Assembly: GCF_003112775.1 (NCBI RefSeq)
Contig: NZ_BFCH01000017.1
Location: forward strand, 310,001-374,000
DNA from: Mycobacterium montefiorense
GTDB lineage: Bacteria; Actinomycetota; Actinomycetes; Mycobacteriales; Mycobacteriaceae
DNA: 64,000 bases
Direction: 5' to 3'
In this document: in pieces, positions 40,339 through 49,633 of the stretch
How positions within the stretch are numbered: the stretch's first letter is position 1
Layout of the letters: the number at the start of each line of letters is the position of its first letter
Translations under genes and position numbers: made by a program
Notes under the pieces: model-generated
Told to the model about the DNA's origin: nothing
The model's database searches: none
What the model saw: only the letters and a program-made list of their open reading frames with translations

Positions 40339-41375
40339 AAATCACCGGAACCATCATTCGACTCGGCATCTTCTCGCTGGTGCTGCTGCTTTTCACCGTG
40401 ATGATCGTCGTGGTGTTCGGCCAGATGCGATTTGACCGCACCAACGCGTATTCGGCGGAATTCAGCAACATCAGCGGGCTGCGGCAGGGCCAATTCGTCC
40501 GCGCCTCGGGCGTGGAGATCGGCAAGGTCGACTCGGTGCAGCTGATCGACAGCGGCAAGCGCGTGCGGGTGAAGTTCAACGTCGATCGCTCTGTTCCGCT
40601 GTATCAGTCGACGACGGCGCAGATTCGCTACCTCGACCTGATCGGCAACCGGTACCTCGAGCTCAAGCGAGGCGAGGGCGAAGGCGCCGACAAGGTGCTC
40701 TCGCCGGGTGGATTCATCCCGCTGTCGCGGACCTCGCCGGCACTCGACCTCGATGCGCTGATCGGTGGTTTCAAGCCGCTGTTCCGGGCGCTGGACCCGG
40801 AGAAGGTCAACACGATCGCGACCGCGCTCGTCACGGTGTTCCAGGGTCAGGGCGGCACCATCAACGACATCCTCGACCAGACCGCGCAACTCACCAGCCA
40901 TATCGGCGAGCGTGACCAGGCGATCGGCGAGGTGATCAAGAACCTGAACATCGTCTTGGACACGACGGTCAAGCATCGCCAGCAATTCGATCAGACCATC
41001 AACAACCTGGAGGTGCTGATCACCGGGCTCAAGGACCACGGCGACCAACTGGCCGGTGGGACCGCACACATTAGTAATGCCGCGGGCACCGTGGCCGACC
41101 TGCTGAGCGAGGACCGCGCCCTGCTGCACAAGAGCATCAACTACCTGGATGGGATTCAGCAGCCGCTGATCGACCAGCAGGACCAACTGCAGGACTACCT
41201 CAAGAAGGTGCCGACCGCGCTGAACATGATCGGGCGCGCCATCGGCTCCTATGGAGACTTCGTGAACTTCTACGCCTGCGACATCACGTTGAAGATCAAC
41301 GGCCTGCAGGGTGGTGGCCCGGTCCGCACGGTCCGGCTCTTCCAGCAGCCGACGGGTAGGTGCACGCCGCAATGA
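40335..41375 (+). CDS. mce1B: Mce1B substrate-binding protein
   Basis: A 346-residue Mce protein from ATG 40335, the same length as M. tuberculosis Mce1B. An N-terminal helix (about residues 8-28) is followed by the MCE domain: AEFSNISGLRQGQFVRASGVEIGKVDSV and AQIRYLDLIGNRYLELKRGEG. The helical part contains DQTAQLTSHIGERDQAIGEVIKNLNIVLD. It ends GGPVRTVRLFQQPTGRCTPQ like its counterpart. The residues around 285-320 differ most from M. tuberculosis. ATGA overlaps join it to both neighbours. Confidence 0.96.
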   Translation: MKITGTIIRLGIFSLVLLLFTVMIVVVFGQMRFDRTNAYSAEFSNISGLRQGQFVRASGVEIGKVDSVQLIDSGKRVRVKFNVDRSVPLYQSTTAQIRYLDLIGNRYLELKRGEGEGADKVLSPGGFIPLSRTSPALDLDALIGGFKPLFRALDPEKVNTIATALVTVFQGQGGTINDILDQTAQLTSHIGERDQAIGEVIKNLNIVLDTTVKHRQQFDQTINNLEVLITGLKDHGDQLAGGTAHISNAAGTVADLLSEDRALLHKSINYLDGIQQPLIDQQDQLQDYLKKVPTALNMIGRAIGSYGDFVNFYACDITLKINGLQGGGPVRTVRLFQQPTGRCTPQ

Positions 41376-42961
41376 GAACGCTGGAACCTCCGAACCGGCT
41401 TCGGATCGGCCTGATGGGCATCGTGGTTACGGTGCTCGTGATCGGTGTCGGGCAGAGCTTCACCAGTGTCCCGATCCTGTTCGCCAAACCGGCCTATTAC
41501 GGACAGTTCTCCGACTCCGGTGGGATCAGTGTGGGCGACAAGGTGCGCATCGCCGGCATGGATGTCGGCAAGGTCGAGGGCCTCACGATCGACGGCGACC
41601 ACATCCAGATGAAATTCTCGATCGGCACCAACACGATCGGCACCGAGAGCCGACTGGCGATCCGCACCGACACGATCCTCGGTAAGAAGGTCATGGAGAT
41701 CGAGGCGCGAGGCCCCAAACAGCTGCGGCCCGGGGCCACGTTGCCGATCGGTCAGAGCACTACGCCCTATCAGATCTACGACGCCTTCTTCGACGTCACC
41801 AAGGCCGCCTCCGGCTGGGACATCGACACCGTCAAAAAGTCGTTGCATGTGCTCTCGGAGACCATCGACCAGACCTACCCGCACCTGAGCGCCGCACTCG
41901 AAGGCGTTTCCAAGTTCTCCGACACCGTCGGCAAGCGTGACGCGGAGGTCAAACACCTGCTTGCCCAGGCCAACCAGGTGGCCAGCGTCCTCGGCGATCG
42001 CAGCGAGCAGGTCGACCGCCTGCTGGTGAACGCCAAGACGCTGCTGGCGGCATTCAACGAACGTGGCCAGGCCATCAACGCGTTGCTGAGCAACGTCGCC
42101 GCTTTCTCGGAGCAGGTGAAGGGTCTGATCAACGACAATCCGAACCTGAACCACGTGCTGGAGCAGTTGCGCACGATCAGCCAGATCCTGGTTGAGCGCA
42201 AAGACGACGTGGCAGCGGGGCTGACCGAGGTCGGCCATTTCCTGCCGTCATTGAACGAGGCCATCGCGTCGGGACCCTTCTTTAAGGTGGTCCTGCACAA
42301 CCTGGCGCTCTACCAGATCATCCAGCCTTGGGTGGACGCCGCTTTCAAGAAGCGCGGCATCGACCCCGAAAACTTCTGGCGCAGTGCCGGTCTGCCGGAA
42401 TACCGCTGGCCCGACCCCAACGGCACCCGGTTCCCCAACGGTGCGCCGCCGCCGGCACCGCCCGCGCTGGAAGGCACCCCGGAGCATCCCGGACCGGCTA
42501 TCCCGCCTGGATCGCCGTGCTCGTACACGCCGGCGAACCCGGGCGGCAACGTCACCGTCGGCGACGAGGGTCTGCCACGGCCGTGGAACCCGCTGCCCTG
42601 TGCGGGTGCAGGTATCGGTCCGTTCGGCGGCCCCGGGTTCCCGGCGCCGGTGGACGTCGCGACGTCACCGCCGAACCCGGACGGTCTGCCGCCCACTCCC
42701 GGCATTCCGATTGCCGGGCGCCCGGGCGATCCGCCTCCGAATGTTCCGGGCACACCGGTGCCGCTGCCGACGCAAGCACCGCCCGGCGCGCGTACCGAGA
42801 ACCTGGCGCCGGCCGGGCCGACGCCGCCGCAGTCGACGTTCGCGCCGGGCCTCCCGCCGGGTCCGGCGGCCCCGCCCGGGCCGGGGAACCAATTGCCGGC
42901 ACCGTTCATCAATCCGGGCGGATCGGGTGGTAGTGGTGTCACGGGAGGTAGCCAGAATTGA
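41372..42961 (+). CDS. mce1C: Mce1C substrate-binding protein
   Basis: A 529-residue Mce protein from ATG 41372. After the N-terminal helix comes the MCE domain (DSGGISVGDKVRIAGMDVGKVEGLTI, then GKKVMEIEARGPKQLRPG), a helical region with AEVKHLLAQANQVASVLGDRSEQVDRLLVNAKTLL, and an extended proline-rich tail of about 170 residues (from roughly residue 345 on) typical of Mce C proteins. The tail probably crosses peptidoglycan or the outer lipid layer. TTGA/ATGA-type overlaps connect it to mce1B and mce1D. Confidence 0.95.
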   Translation: MRTLEPPNRLRIGLMGIVVTVLVIGVGQSFTSVPILFAKPAYYGQFSDSGGISVGDKVRIAGMDVGKVEGLTIDGDHIQMKFSIGTNTIGTESRLAIRTDTILGKKVMEIEARGPKQLRPGATLPIGQSTTPYQIYDAFFDVTKAASGWDIDTVKKSLHVLSETIDQTYPHLSAALEGVSKFSDTVGKRDAEVKHLLAQANQVASVLGDRSEQVDRLLVNAKTLLAAFNERGQAINALLSNVAAFSEQVKGLINDNPNLNHVLEQLRTISQILVERKDDVAAGLTEVGHFLPSLNEAIASGPFFKVVLHNLALYQIIQPWVDAAFKKRGIDPENFWRSAGLPEYRWPDPNGTRFPNGAPPPAPPALEGTPEHPGPAIPPGSPCSYTPANPGGNVTVGDEGLPRPWNPLPCAGAGIGPFGGPGFPAPVDVATSPPNPDGLPPTPGIPIAGRPGDPPPNVPGTPVPLPTQAPPGARTENLAPAGPTPPQSTFAPGLPPGPAAPPGPGNQLPAPFINPGGSGGSGVTGGSQN

Positions 42962-44571
42962 GCACCATCTTTGACATCCGCAACGTGCGGCTACCGAAGT
43001 TCACCCGGACGACGGTGATCATCGGGTCGCTGGTGATAGTGGTGGCCCTCGTGGTCGGCTATGTCGGTTACCGGTTGTTCGAGAAGTTGACGAACAACAC
43101 CGTGGTCGCCTACTTCCCGGCGGCGAACGCTCTCTACAAGGGTGACAAGGTCCAGATCATGGGCCTGCGGGTCGGCGCGATCGACGAGATCGAGCCGGTC
43201 GGCGACAAGATGAAGGTGACGTTCCACTACGAGAACAAATACAAGGTTCCCGCCAACGCCTCCGCGGTGATCCTGAACCCCACCCTGGTGGCGTCGCGCG
43301 CGATCCAGCTGGAGCCGCCCTACAAGGGTGGGCCGGTGCTGAACGACAACGCCGTGATCCCCGAAGAGCGCACCCAGGTGCCGGTGGAATGGGACGAACT
43401 GCGTAACAGCATCACCAACATCATCTCGAAGCTGGGCCCCACCAAGGAGCAGCCGACGGGGCCGTTCGGTGAGGTCATCTCGTCATTCGCCGACGGACTG
43501 GCCGGCAAGAGTAAGCAGATCAACACGGCGCTCAACAGCCTGTCGTCGGCGCTGAACGCGTTGAACGAGGGCCGCGGCGACTTCTTCGCGGTGGTGCGCA
43601 GCCTGGCGCTGTTCGTCAACGCGCTACACCAGGACGACGCGCAGTTTGTCGCGCTGAACCAGAACCTGGCAGATGTCACCGGGCGGCTGGCGAGCTCAGA
43701 TGGCGATCTGTCCAATGCCATCCAGCAGTTCGACAGCCTGCTGACCACCGTGCGCCCGTGGCTGAACAAGAACCGTGAGGTGCTGTCCACCGATGTCAAC
43801 AACCTGGCCACCGCGACGAACACGCTGCTGCAGCCGGATCCGCTGAACGGACTGGAGACCGCCCTGCACGTCCTGCCGACGGCCGCGGCGAACATCAACC
43901 AGATCTATCACCCGTCGCACGGTTCCGTGGTCGCCATCCCAGCGATCACCAACTTCGCGAACCCGATGCAGTTCATCTGCAGCTCGATCCAGGCCGGCAG
44001 CCGGCTCGGCTACCAGGAATCGGCCGAACTGTGCGCGCAATATCTGGCGCCGGTCCTGGACGCGATCAAGTTCAACTACCTACCGTTCGGCTTGAACGCA
44101 TTCAGCACCGCCGAGACGTTGCCCAAGGAAGTCGCCTATTCGGAAGATCGGCTGCATCCGCCGAACGGCTACAAGGACACGACCGTCCCAGGCATCTGGG
44201 TGCCGGACACGCCGACGTCGCACCGCAACACCCAGCAGGGCTGGATCGTGGCCCCGGGTATGCAGGGCCAGCAGGTCGGTCCGATCACCGCGGGCCTGAT
44301 GGCTCCCGACTCGCTTGCTGAACTGATGGGCGGCCCCAACATCGAACCGGTCCAGTCTCAATACCAGACCCCGCCGGGGCCGCCGAACGCCTACGACGAA
44401 AACCCGATCCTGCCGCCGATCGGACTGCGGGCTCCTACGCCGATCGGTCCGCCGCCACCGGGACCGGGAGTACTCCCGGGACCCGTGGCTCCGACGCCCG
44501 CGCCGGTCGGTGCACCGGCACCCAATGCCGGTGGTCCGCCAGCGCCAGTTGACGCAGGGCTGGGCCAGTGA
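42958..44571 (+). CDS. mce1D: Mce1D substrate-binding protein
   Basis: A 537-residue Mce protein starting at TTG 42958 behind GGGAGG; MSTIFDIR matches the M. tuberculosis Mce1D start. It has an N-terminal helix, the MCE domain (NALYKGDKVQIMGLRVGAIDEIEPVGDKMKVTF), a long helical part with NSLSSALNALNEGRGDFFAVVRSLALFVNAL, the conserved LICSSIQAGSRLGYQESAELCAQYLAPVLDAIKFNYLPFG-like block and a proline-rich C-terminus. The weak start codon overlapping the mce1C stop suggests translation by re-initiation. Confidence 0.96.
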   Translation: MSTIFDIRNVRLPKFTRTTVIIGSLVIVVALVVGYVGYRLFEKLTNNTVVAYFPAANALYKGDKVQIMGLRVGAIDEIEPVGDKMKVTFHYENKYKVPANASAVILNPTLVASRAIQLEPPYKGGPVLNDNAVIPEERTQVPVEWDELRNSITNIISKLGPTKEQPTGPFGEVISSFADGLAGKSKQINTALNSLSSALNALNEGRGDFFAVVRSLALFVNALHQDDAQFVALNQNLADVTGRLASSDGDLSNAIQQFDSLLTTVRPWLNKNREVLSTDVNNLATATNTLLQPDPLNGLETALHVLPTAAANINQIYHPSHGSVVAIPAITNFANPMQFICSSIQAGSRLGYQESAELCAQYLAPVLDAIKFNYLPFGLNAFSTAETLPKEVAYSEDRLHPPNGYKDTTVPGIWVPDTPTSHRNTQQGWIVAPGMQGQQVGPITAGLMAPDSLAELMGGPNIEPVQSQYQTPPGPPNAYDENPILPPIGLRAPTPIGPPPPGPGVLPGPVAPTPAPVGAPAPNAGGPPAPVDAGLGQ

Positions 44572-45740
44572 CCGCGGTGCGCGCGGTGAGCGCGCTGATT
44601 CGACACCGGGCCTGGCAGGGCCTGGTGCTGCTGGTCATAGCGACGGCGCTGAGCTCCTGCGGGTGGCGAGGCATCTCCAACGTGGCGATCCCGGGCGGCC
44701 CGGGCAGCGGGTCGGGGGCCTACACCGTCTATGTGCAGGTGCCGGACACTCTGGCGATCAACGGCAACAGCAAGGTGATGGTCGCCGATGTGTTCGTCGG
44801 CTCGATCAAGGCCATCAACCTAAAGAACTGGGTGGCCACGCTGACTCTGGGTATCAAGGGCGGCGTCAAGCTACCGAAGAACGCCATCGCGAGGATCGGC
44901 CAGACGTCGTTGCTGGGTTCTCAGCACGTGCAGCTGTCGGCTCCGCCGAACCCGTCGCCGGAGCTGCTCAGGGACGGCGACACCATTCCGCTGAAGAATT
45001 CGTCCTCGTATCCGACCACCGAGCAGACGCTGGCCAGCCTGTCGTTGATCTTGCGTGGTGGCGGCATCCCGAACCTGGAGGTGCTGCAGAACGAGGTCTA
45101 CAACATCTTCAACGGGCGCGGGGAACAGATCCGGTCCTTCCTGGGCAAGCTGGATACCTTCACCACCCAGCTCAACCAGCAGCGTGATGACATCACCCAC
45201 GCGATCGACTCGACCAATCGGCTGCTGGTCTACGTTGGTGGCCGCTCGGATGTGCTCGATCGAGTGCTGACTGACATTCCGCCGCTGATCAAGCATTTCG
45301 CCGACACCAAGAACTTGCTGATCAACGCCGTCGATGCGGTGGGCCGGCTCAGCGGATCCGCCGACCAGTACCTGTCGGAGGCCCGCGCGCCGCTGCATAC
45401 CGATCTGCAGGCGCTGCAATGCCCGCTGAAGGAACTCGGCCGCTCATCGCCGTATCTGATCGGCGCGCTGAAGCTGATCCTGACGCAGCCGTTCGACATC
45501 GACACCGTCCCGAAGATGTTCCGCGGTGACTACGTGAACATCTCGCTGACGCTTGACGTGACCTACAGCTCTGTCGACAACGCGTTCCTCACCGGAACCG
45601 GATTGTCGGGCGCGCTGCGAGCACTCGAGCAGTCCTTCGGTCGCGACCCGGAGACGATGATCCCCGACGTCCGCTACACGCCGAACCCGAATGACGCGCC
45701 CGGCGGCCCGCTGGTGGAAAGAGGGGACAGAAGTTGCTGA
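44568..45740 (+). CDS. lprK: Mce1E lipoprotein LprK
   Basis: A 390-residue Mce lipoprotein from GTG 44568. The signal peptide ends in the lipobox LSSC with Cys31 as the lipidation site. The MCE domain follows (VADVFVGSIKAINLKNWVATLTLGIKGGVKLPKNAIARIGQTSLLGSQHVQLS in substance), then helices with GRGEQIRSFLGKLDTFTTQLNQQRDDITHAIDSTNRLL and a C-terminal part with YVNISLTLDVTYSSVDNAFLTGTGL. It corresponds to M. tuberculosis Mce1E/LprK (Rv0173), the only lipid-anchored member of the six. Confidence 0.95.
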   Translation: MTAVRAVSALIRHRAWQGLVLLVIATALSSCGWRGISNVAIPGGPGSGSGAYTVYVQVPDTLAINGNSKVMVADVFVGSIKAINLKNWVATLTLGIKGGVKLPKNAIARIGQTSLLGSQHVQLSAPPNPSPELLRDGDTIPLKNSSSYPTTEQTLASLSLILRGGGIPNLEVLQNEVYNIFNGRGEQIRSFLGKLDTFTTQLNQQRDDITHAIDSTNRLLVYVGGRSDVLDRVLTDIPPLIKHFADTKNLLINAVDAVGRLSGSADQYLSEARAPLHTDLQALQCPLKELGRSSPYLIGALKLILTQPFDIDTVPKMFRGDYVNISLTLDVTYSSVDNAFLTGTGLSGALRALEQSFGRDPETMIPDVRYTPNPNDAPGGPLVERGDRSC

Positions 45741-47284
45741 CTCCATTCATTAGGCGCCAGCTGTGGTTATTCCTGGTCCTGACGGTTGTTTCGCTGCTGG
45801 TGCTGGGCATCTACTACCTGCAGGTGCCAAGCCTGATGGGGATAGGCCGCTATTCACTCAAGGCCCAATTGCCGGCATCGGGTGGCCTGTACCCGACGGC
45901 CAACGTGACCTATCGAGGCATCACGATCGGCAAGGTCACCGACGTCGAGCCGACTGAGCACGGCGCCGAGGCGACGATGAGCATCGACAGCCAGTACAAG
46001 ATCCCGGTCGACGCGATCGCGAACGTTCACTCGGTGTCGGCGGTCGGTGAGCAGTATCTGGACCTGGTCTCGACCGGGAACCCCGGAAAGTATCTCGCCG
46101 ACGGGCAAACCATCTCCAAGGGCACGGTGCCCGCCGAGATCGGGCCGGCGCTCGACACCGCTAACCGCGGGCTTGAGGCGTTGCCCAGGGACAAGATCGG
46201 CAAACTGCTCGACGAGACGGCGGAGTCCGTCGGTGGCCTGGGACCGGCACTGCAGCGGCTGGTCGACTCCACGCAGGCGATCGTCGGCGATTTCCGGACG
46301 AACATCACCAACGTCAACGACATCATCCAGAACTCCGGTGGAGTGCTGGACAGCCAAGTGAAGTCGGGTGACGCGATCGAGCGTTGGGCGCGCAACCTGA
46401 ACACGCTGGCGTCGCAGGCCGCGGCGCGCGACAGCAACGTGAAAAGCGTTCTGTCCCAAGCGGCGCCGACCGCCGACCAGGTCAACGAGGTCTTCAGCGA
46501 CGTGCGGGAGTCGCTGCCGCAGACGCTGGCGAATCTCGAGGTGGTATTCGACTTGCTCAAGCGTTACCACACCGGGCTGGAGCAGGTGCTGGTGTTCCTG
46601 CCGCAGGGCGCCTCGATCGCTCAGACGGTGGCCGCGCCGTTCCCGAACCAGGCCGCACTCGACCTGGCGCTGTCGATCAACCAGCCGCCGCCATGCCTGA
46701 CCGGCTTCATTCCGGCCCCGGACTGGCGGTCGCCGGCCGACACCAGCATCCAGCCGTTGCCGTCGGGTACCTACTGCAAGATTCCGATGGATACGCCGGC
46801 CAACAGCGTGCGTGGATCGCGCAACATCCCGTGTACGGATATCCCCGGCAAGCGGGCGGCGACGCCGCGCGAGTGCCGCGACCCCAACCCGTACGTTCCG
46901 GCCGGGACGAACCCCTGGTTCGGCGACCCGAACCAGATCCTGACCTGCCCCGCGCCGGGAGCGCGATGCGATCAGTCGGTGCGCCCGGGCATGGTGATCC
47001 CGGCGCCGTCGATCAACAACGGCATGAACCCGGCGCCCTCGGACCGAGTCGCGGGGACGCCCCCGGCGACCAGTGACCCCTTGACACGGCCCGGGTCCGG
47101 TACCGTGCAGTGCAACGGACAGCAGCCCAACCCGTGTGTTTACACCCCCACCGGACCTCCCTCGGCGGTATACAGTCCGCAGAGCGGTGAACTGGTAGGG
47201 CCCGACGGCGTCAAATACTCCGTCGAAAACTCGACCAAAACAGGAGACGACGGATGGAAGGAGATGCTGGCGCCAGCCAGCTGA
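45734..47284 (+). CDS. mce1F: Mce1F substrate-binding protein
   Basis: A 516-residue Mce protein starting at TTG 45734, overlapping the lprK stop by 7 bp. The N-terminal helix WLFLVLTVVSLLVLGIYYL anchors it; the MCE domain has GGLYPTANVTYRGITIGKVTDVEPT and VSAVGEQYLDLVSTGNPG. A helical region and a cysteine-containing proline-rich C-terminus (PPPCLTGF, GTYCKIP, NIPCTDIPGKRAATPRECRDP) follow, all typical of Mce F proteins. The 3' end overlaps the first possible mam1A start by 31 bp. Confidence 0.95.
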   Translation: MLTPFIRRQLWLFLVLTVVSLLVLGIYYLQVPSLMGIGRYSLKAQLPASGGLYPTANVTYRGITIGKVTDVEPTEHGAEATMSIDSQYKIPVDAIANVHSVSAVGEQYLDLVSTGNPGKYLADGQTISKGTVPAEIGPALDTANRGLEALPRDKIGKLLDETAESVGGLGPALQRLVDSTQAIVGDFRTNITNVNDIIQNSGGVLDSQVKSGDAIERWARNLNTLASQAAARDSNVKSVLSQAAPTADQVNEVFSDVRESLPQTLANLEVVFDLLKRYHTGLEQVLVFLPQGASIAQTVAAPFPNQAALDLALSINQPPPCLTGFIPAPDWRSPADTSIQPLPSGTYCKIPMDTPANSVRGSRNIPCTDIPGKRAATPRECRDPNPYVPAGTNPWFGDPNQILTCPAPGARCDQSVRPGMVIPAPSINNGMNPAPSDRVAGTPPATSDPLTRPGSGTVQCNGQQPNPCVYTPTGPPSAVYSPQSGELVGPDGVKYSVENSTKTGDDGWKEMLAPAS

Positions 47285-48111
47285 ACCCACCACCGATGTC
47301 GATGATTAGTCGTCTGCGTCGGAGGCGGCCGAAGATTCGTCAGGAATCGGACGACGTCACCGACGAGAGCAACACCGAGGTGAAGACCGAGGACTCGCCT
47401 GAGCCCGAGGCCGACCAAACCGATACCGAGGTGACGGTCGAGGATTCGCCTGAACCCGAAACCGAAGACACCGAAGCCGCCGAACCATCGGAGGCCGAAG
47501 CCGTGCCGGCGGCCGACGAGGCCGAACAGCCGGAGACCGAGCAGTCAGATGTCGACGCCGCGACCGGGGATCCGGCCGAGGCGGACGCCGATGCCACCGG
47601 CCCGGTGCGCGCTGCGTCGGGTCTGGGCCGCGTGTGGCTGGCCGGAATTGCCGCTGCGCTCGTCCTGCTGGCCGGTGGCATCGGCACCGGAGGCTACTTG
47701 GCGCTGCGGTATCACCACGACAGCCAGACCATCGCCCGTAACAACGACGCGGCGCTCAAGGCAGCGATCGACTGCGTTTCGGCGACGCAAGCGCCCGACA
47801 CCAACGCGATGATCGCCAGCGAGCGAAAGATCATCGAGTGCGGCACCGACGCTTTCCGCGAACAGGCGATGGTCTACACCGGCATGCTTGTGCAGGCCTA
47901 TCAGTCGGCGAACGTCCACGTTCAGGTCGCGGATGTGCGGGCAGCGGTGGAGCGCAACAACAAAGACGGCTCGATCGATGTGCTGGTGGCGATGCGCGTC
48001 AAGGTGGCCACTGATCAGTCGCAGAACGAAACCGGCTATCGGCTGCGGGTGAAGATGGCGATCGACGAAGGCCAGTACCGAATAGCCAGGCTCGACCAGG
48101 TGACGAAGTGA
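47254..48111 (+). CDS. mam1A: Mce-associated membrane protein Mam1A (Rv0175 counterpart)
   Basis: A 285-residue protein from ATG 47254; ATG 47296, 12 bp after the mce1F stop, is equally plausible. A long acidic N-terminal region rich in Glu, Pro and Asp (about residues 30-115) is cytoplasmic, then one membrane helix (VWLAGIAAALVLLAGGIGTGGYLAL), then a compact extracytoplasmic domain. M. tuberculosis Rv0175 is shorter (about 213 residues); the acidic region here is expanded, partly by a tandem duplication. Mam proteins are thought to stabilise or assemble the Mce complex. Confidence 0.9.
   Translation: MEGDAGASQLNPPPMSMISRLRRRRPKIRQESDDVTDESNTEVKTEDSPEPEADQTDTEVTVEDSPEPETEDTEAAEPSEAEAVPAADEAEQPETEQSDVDAATGDPAEADADATGPVRAASGLGRVWLAGIAAALVLLAGGIGTGGYLALRYHHDSQTIARNNDAALKAAIDCVSATQAPDTNAMIASERKIIECGTDAFREQAMVYTGMLVQAYQSANVHVQVADVRAAVERNNKDGSIDVLVAMRVKVATDQSQNETGYRLRVKMAIDEGQYRIARLDQVTK
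47374..47475 (+). repeat. Tandem 51-bp duplication in mam1A
   Basis: Two in-frame 17-codon units start at 47374 and 47425; 11 of 17 residues agree, including EDSPEPE in both. It lengthens the acidic cytoplasmic tail of Mam1A. The units have diverged, so the duplication is not recent. Confidence 0.75.
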
Positions 48112-49079
48112 CGGTGGTGGTCGAGGAAACTCAGACCACGGTCGCCCAAGTGTCATCGGAGAATGCCTTGGCGCCCTGGCATATTCGCGCCTGCGCGTTC
48201 GCCGTCGACGTCCTGCCCACCACTACCGTGGCAACGACCATGGTGTTGGTGTCGTTCAGCGTGCCGGCCCGCGGCCTGTGGTGGTGGCTCTGCGTCAGTG
48301 TTCTTGGCATCGCGATCCTGGCGATGTTGGTCAACCGGCTGCTGCTGCCGATCATCCTCGGCTGGAGCCTGGGACGCGCCTTATGCGGTATCGCGGTGAC
48401 CCGTTCCGATGGCGCGGCCATCGGCGCGTGGGGCTTGCTGCTGCGGGACGTGGCTCACCTGCTCGACACCGTCTCGGTGGTGGGATGGCTTTGGCCGCTG
48501 TGGGATTCGCAGCGCCGCACCTTCGCCGACATGCTGCTGCGCACCGAAGTGCGATCGCGGGTGCCCGAGCTGCCACGCGCCGATATCCGGCGGTGGACGG
48601 GCATCGCGGTGCTCACCGCGGCCGGGCTGTGCCTGGCCGGTGTGGTCGTCAGTTACGCGGTCGTCTACTCCCGCGATCGGGCGACCGATGAAACGCGCGC
48701 ACAGATCGCGATCCAGGGACCGAAGATCGTCGCGCAGATGCTGACCTACGACCCTAAGACGCTGCACGACGATTTCGCGCGTGCCCAGTCGCTTGCGACC
48801 GATAACTATCGGGGCCAGCTAAAGGCCCAGCAGGACCTTGTCCAAAAGGGAAACCCGGTCATCAACGAGTACTGGGTGACCGACAGCTCGATCGAATCGG
48901 CATCGCCGGATCGGGCGACGATGCTGCTGTTCATGCAGGGGCGGCGAGGCGCAGCCCCCGAGGAGCGATACATCACCGCTACCGTGCGCGTGCAGTTCGC
49001 GAGGGACGGCGACGGCCACTGGCGCGTTGACAACCTCACCGTGCTGACGAAGCCGAAACTGCCGGGGAACGGAAAATGA
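48108..49079 (+). CDS. mam1B: Mce-associated RDD-family membrane protein Mam1B (Rv0176 counterpart)
   Basis: A 323-residue protein from GTG 48108, overlapping mam1A by 4 bp. The N-terminal half is an RDD domain: APWHIRACAFAVDVLPTTTVATTMVL, then ILGWSLGRALCGIAVTRSDGAAIGAWGLLLRDVAHLLD and DSQRRTFADMLLRTEV, with three membrane segments. A fourth helix (ADIRRWTGIAVLTAAGLCLAGVVVSYAVVY) leads to an extracytoplasmic Mam-type domain. This RDD-Mam fusion and the length match Rv0176. Its exact job in Mce1 is unproven. Confidence 0.92.
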   Translation: MTVVVEETQTTVAQVSSENALAPWHIRACAFAVDVLPTTTVATTMVLVSFSVPARGLWWWLCVSVLGIAILAMLVNRLLLPIILGWSLGRALCGIAVTRSDGAAIGAWGLLLRDVAHLLDTVSVVGWLWPLWDSQRRTFADMLLRTEVRSRVPELPRADIRRWTGIAVLTAAGLCLAGVVVSYAVVYSRDRATDETRAQIAIQGPKIVAQMLTYDPKTLHDDFARAQSLATDNYRGQLKAQQDLVQKGNPVINEYWVTDSSIESASPDRATMLLFMQGRRGAAPEERYITATVRVQFARDGDGHWRVDNLTVLTKPKLPGNGK

Positions 49080-49633
49080 GTCCCCGCCGCAAGTTTGAGC
49101 CCGGACAGGGAGCGCTACTCGTCGCGACCGACCCGGTGACCGAGCGCCGGCCGTGGGGGCTGCCGCTGGTGACTTCGATCGCCGGGCTGCTGATGGCGAT
49201 GGCGATCACGCTGACCACCCTGATGCTGATCTCGCATGAAACCCGTGAGCACGTCGCGTCCAAGGACCGCGAGGTGCTCAACTACGTGACGGGATTCATG
49301 ACGGAGTTCACCTCACTCGACCCGTATCACGCCAACGACTACGTCCTGCGGGTATTGGCCCAAGCGACGGGCGATTTCGCCAAGCAGTATCACGAAAAGG
49401 CCAACGAGATCCTGCTGCAGGTCGCCCGGGCGGAGCCTGCGAAAGGCACCATCCTGGGTGCGGCCGTGGAGCGGTGGAATGACGACGGCAGCGCCACCGT
49501 TATGGTCGCGACCGAGGTCACGTCCAAGTCGCCGGATCAAAAGCAGGTGTTCGCGAACACCAATCGTTGGACGGCAACTGCTACGCGGGAAGGGAATCAG
49601 TGGAAGATAAGCAGCCTGCTGCAGGTGATCTGA
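49076..49633 (+). CDS. mam1C: Mce-associated membrane protein Mam1C (Rv0177 counterpart)
   Basis: A 185-residue protein from ATG 49076 (ATGA overlap with mam1B). One membrane helix near the N-terminus (WGLPLVTSIAGLLMAMAITLTTLMLI) precedes the Mam domain with KDREVLNYVTGFMTEFTSLDPYHANDYVLRVLAQATGDFAKQY and a C-terminal SRPBCC/NTF2-like beta part (WTATATREGNQWKISSLLQV). Position and architecture match Rv0177. It overlaps the mam1D start by 34 bp. Confidence 0.92.
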   Translation: MSPRRKFEPGQGALLVATDPVTERRPWGLPLVTSIAGLLMAMAITLTTLMLISHETREHVASKDREVLNYVTGFMTEFTSLDPYHANDYVLRVLAQATGDFAKQYHEKANEILLQVARAEPAKGTILGAAVERWNDDGSATVMVATEVTSKSPDQKQVFANTNRWTATATREGNQWKISSLLQVI

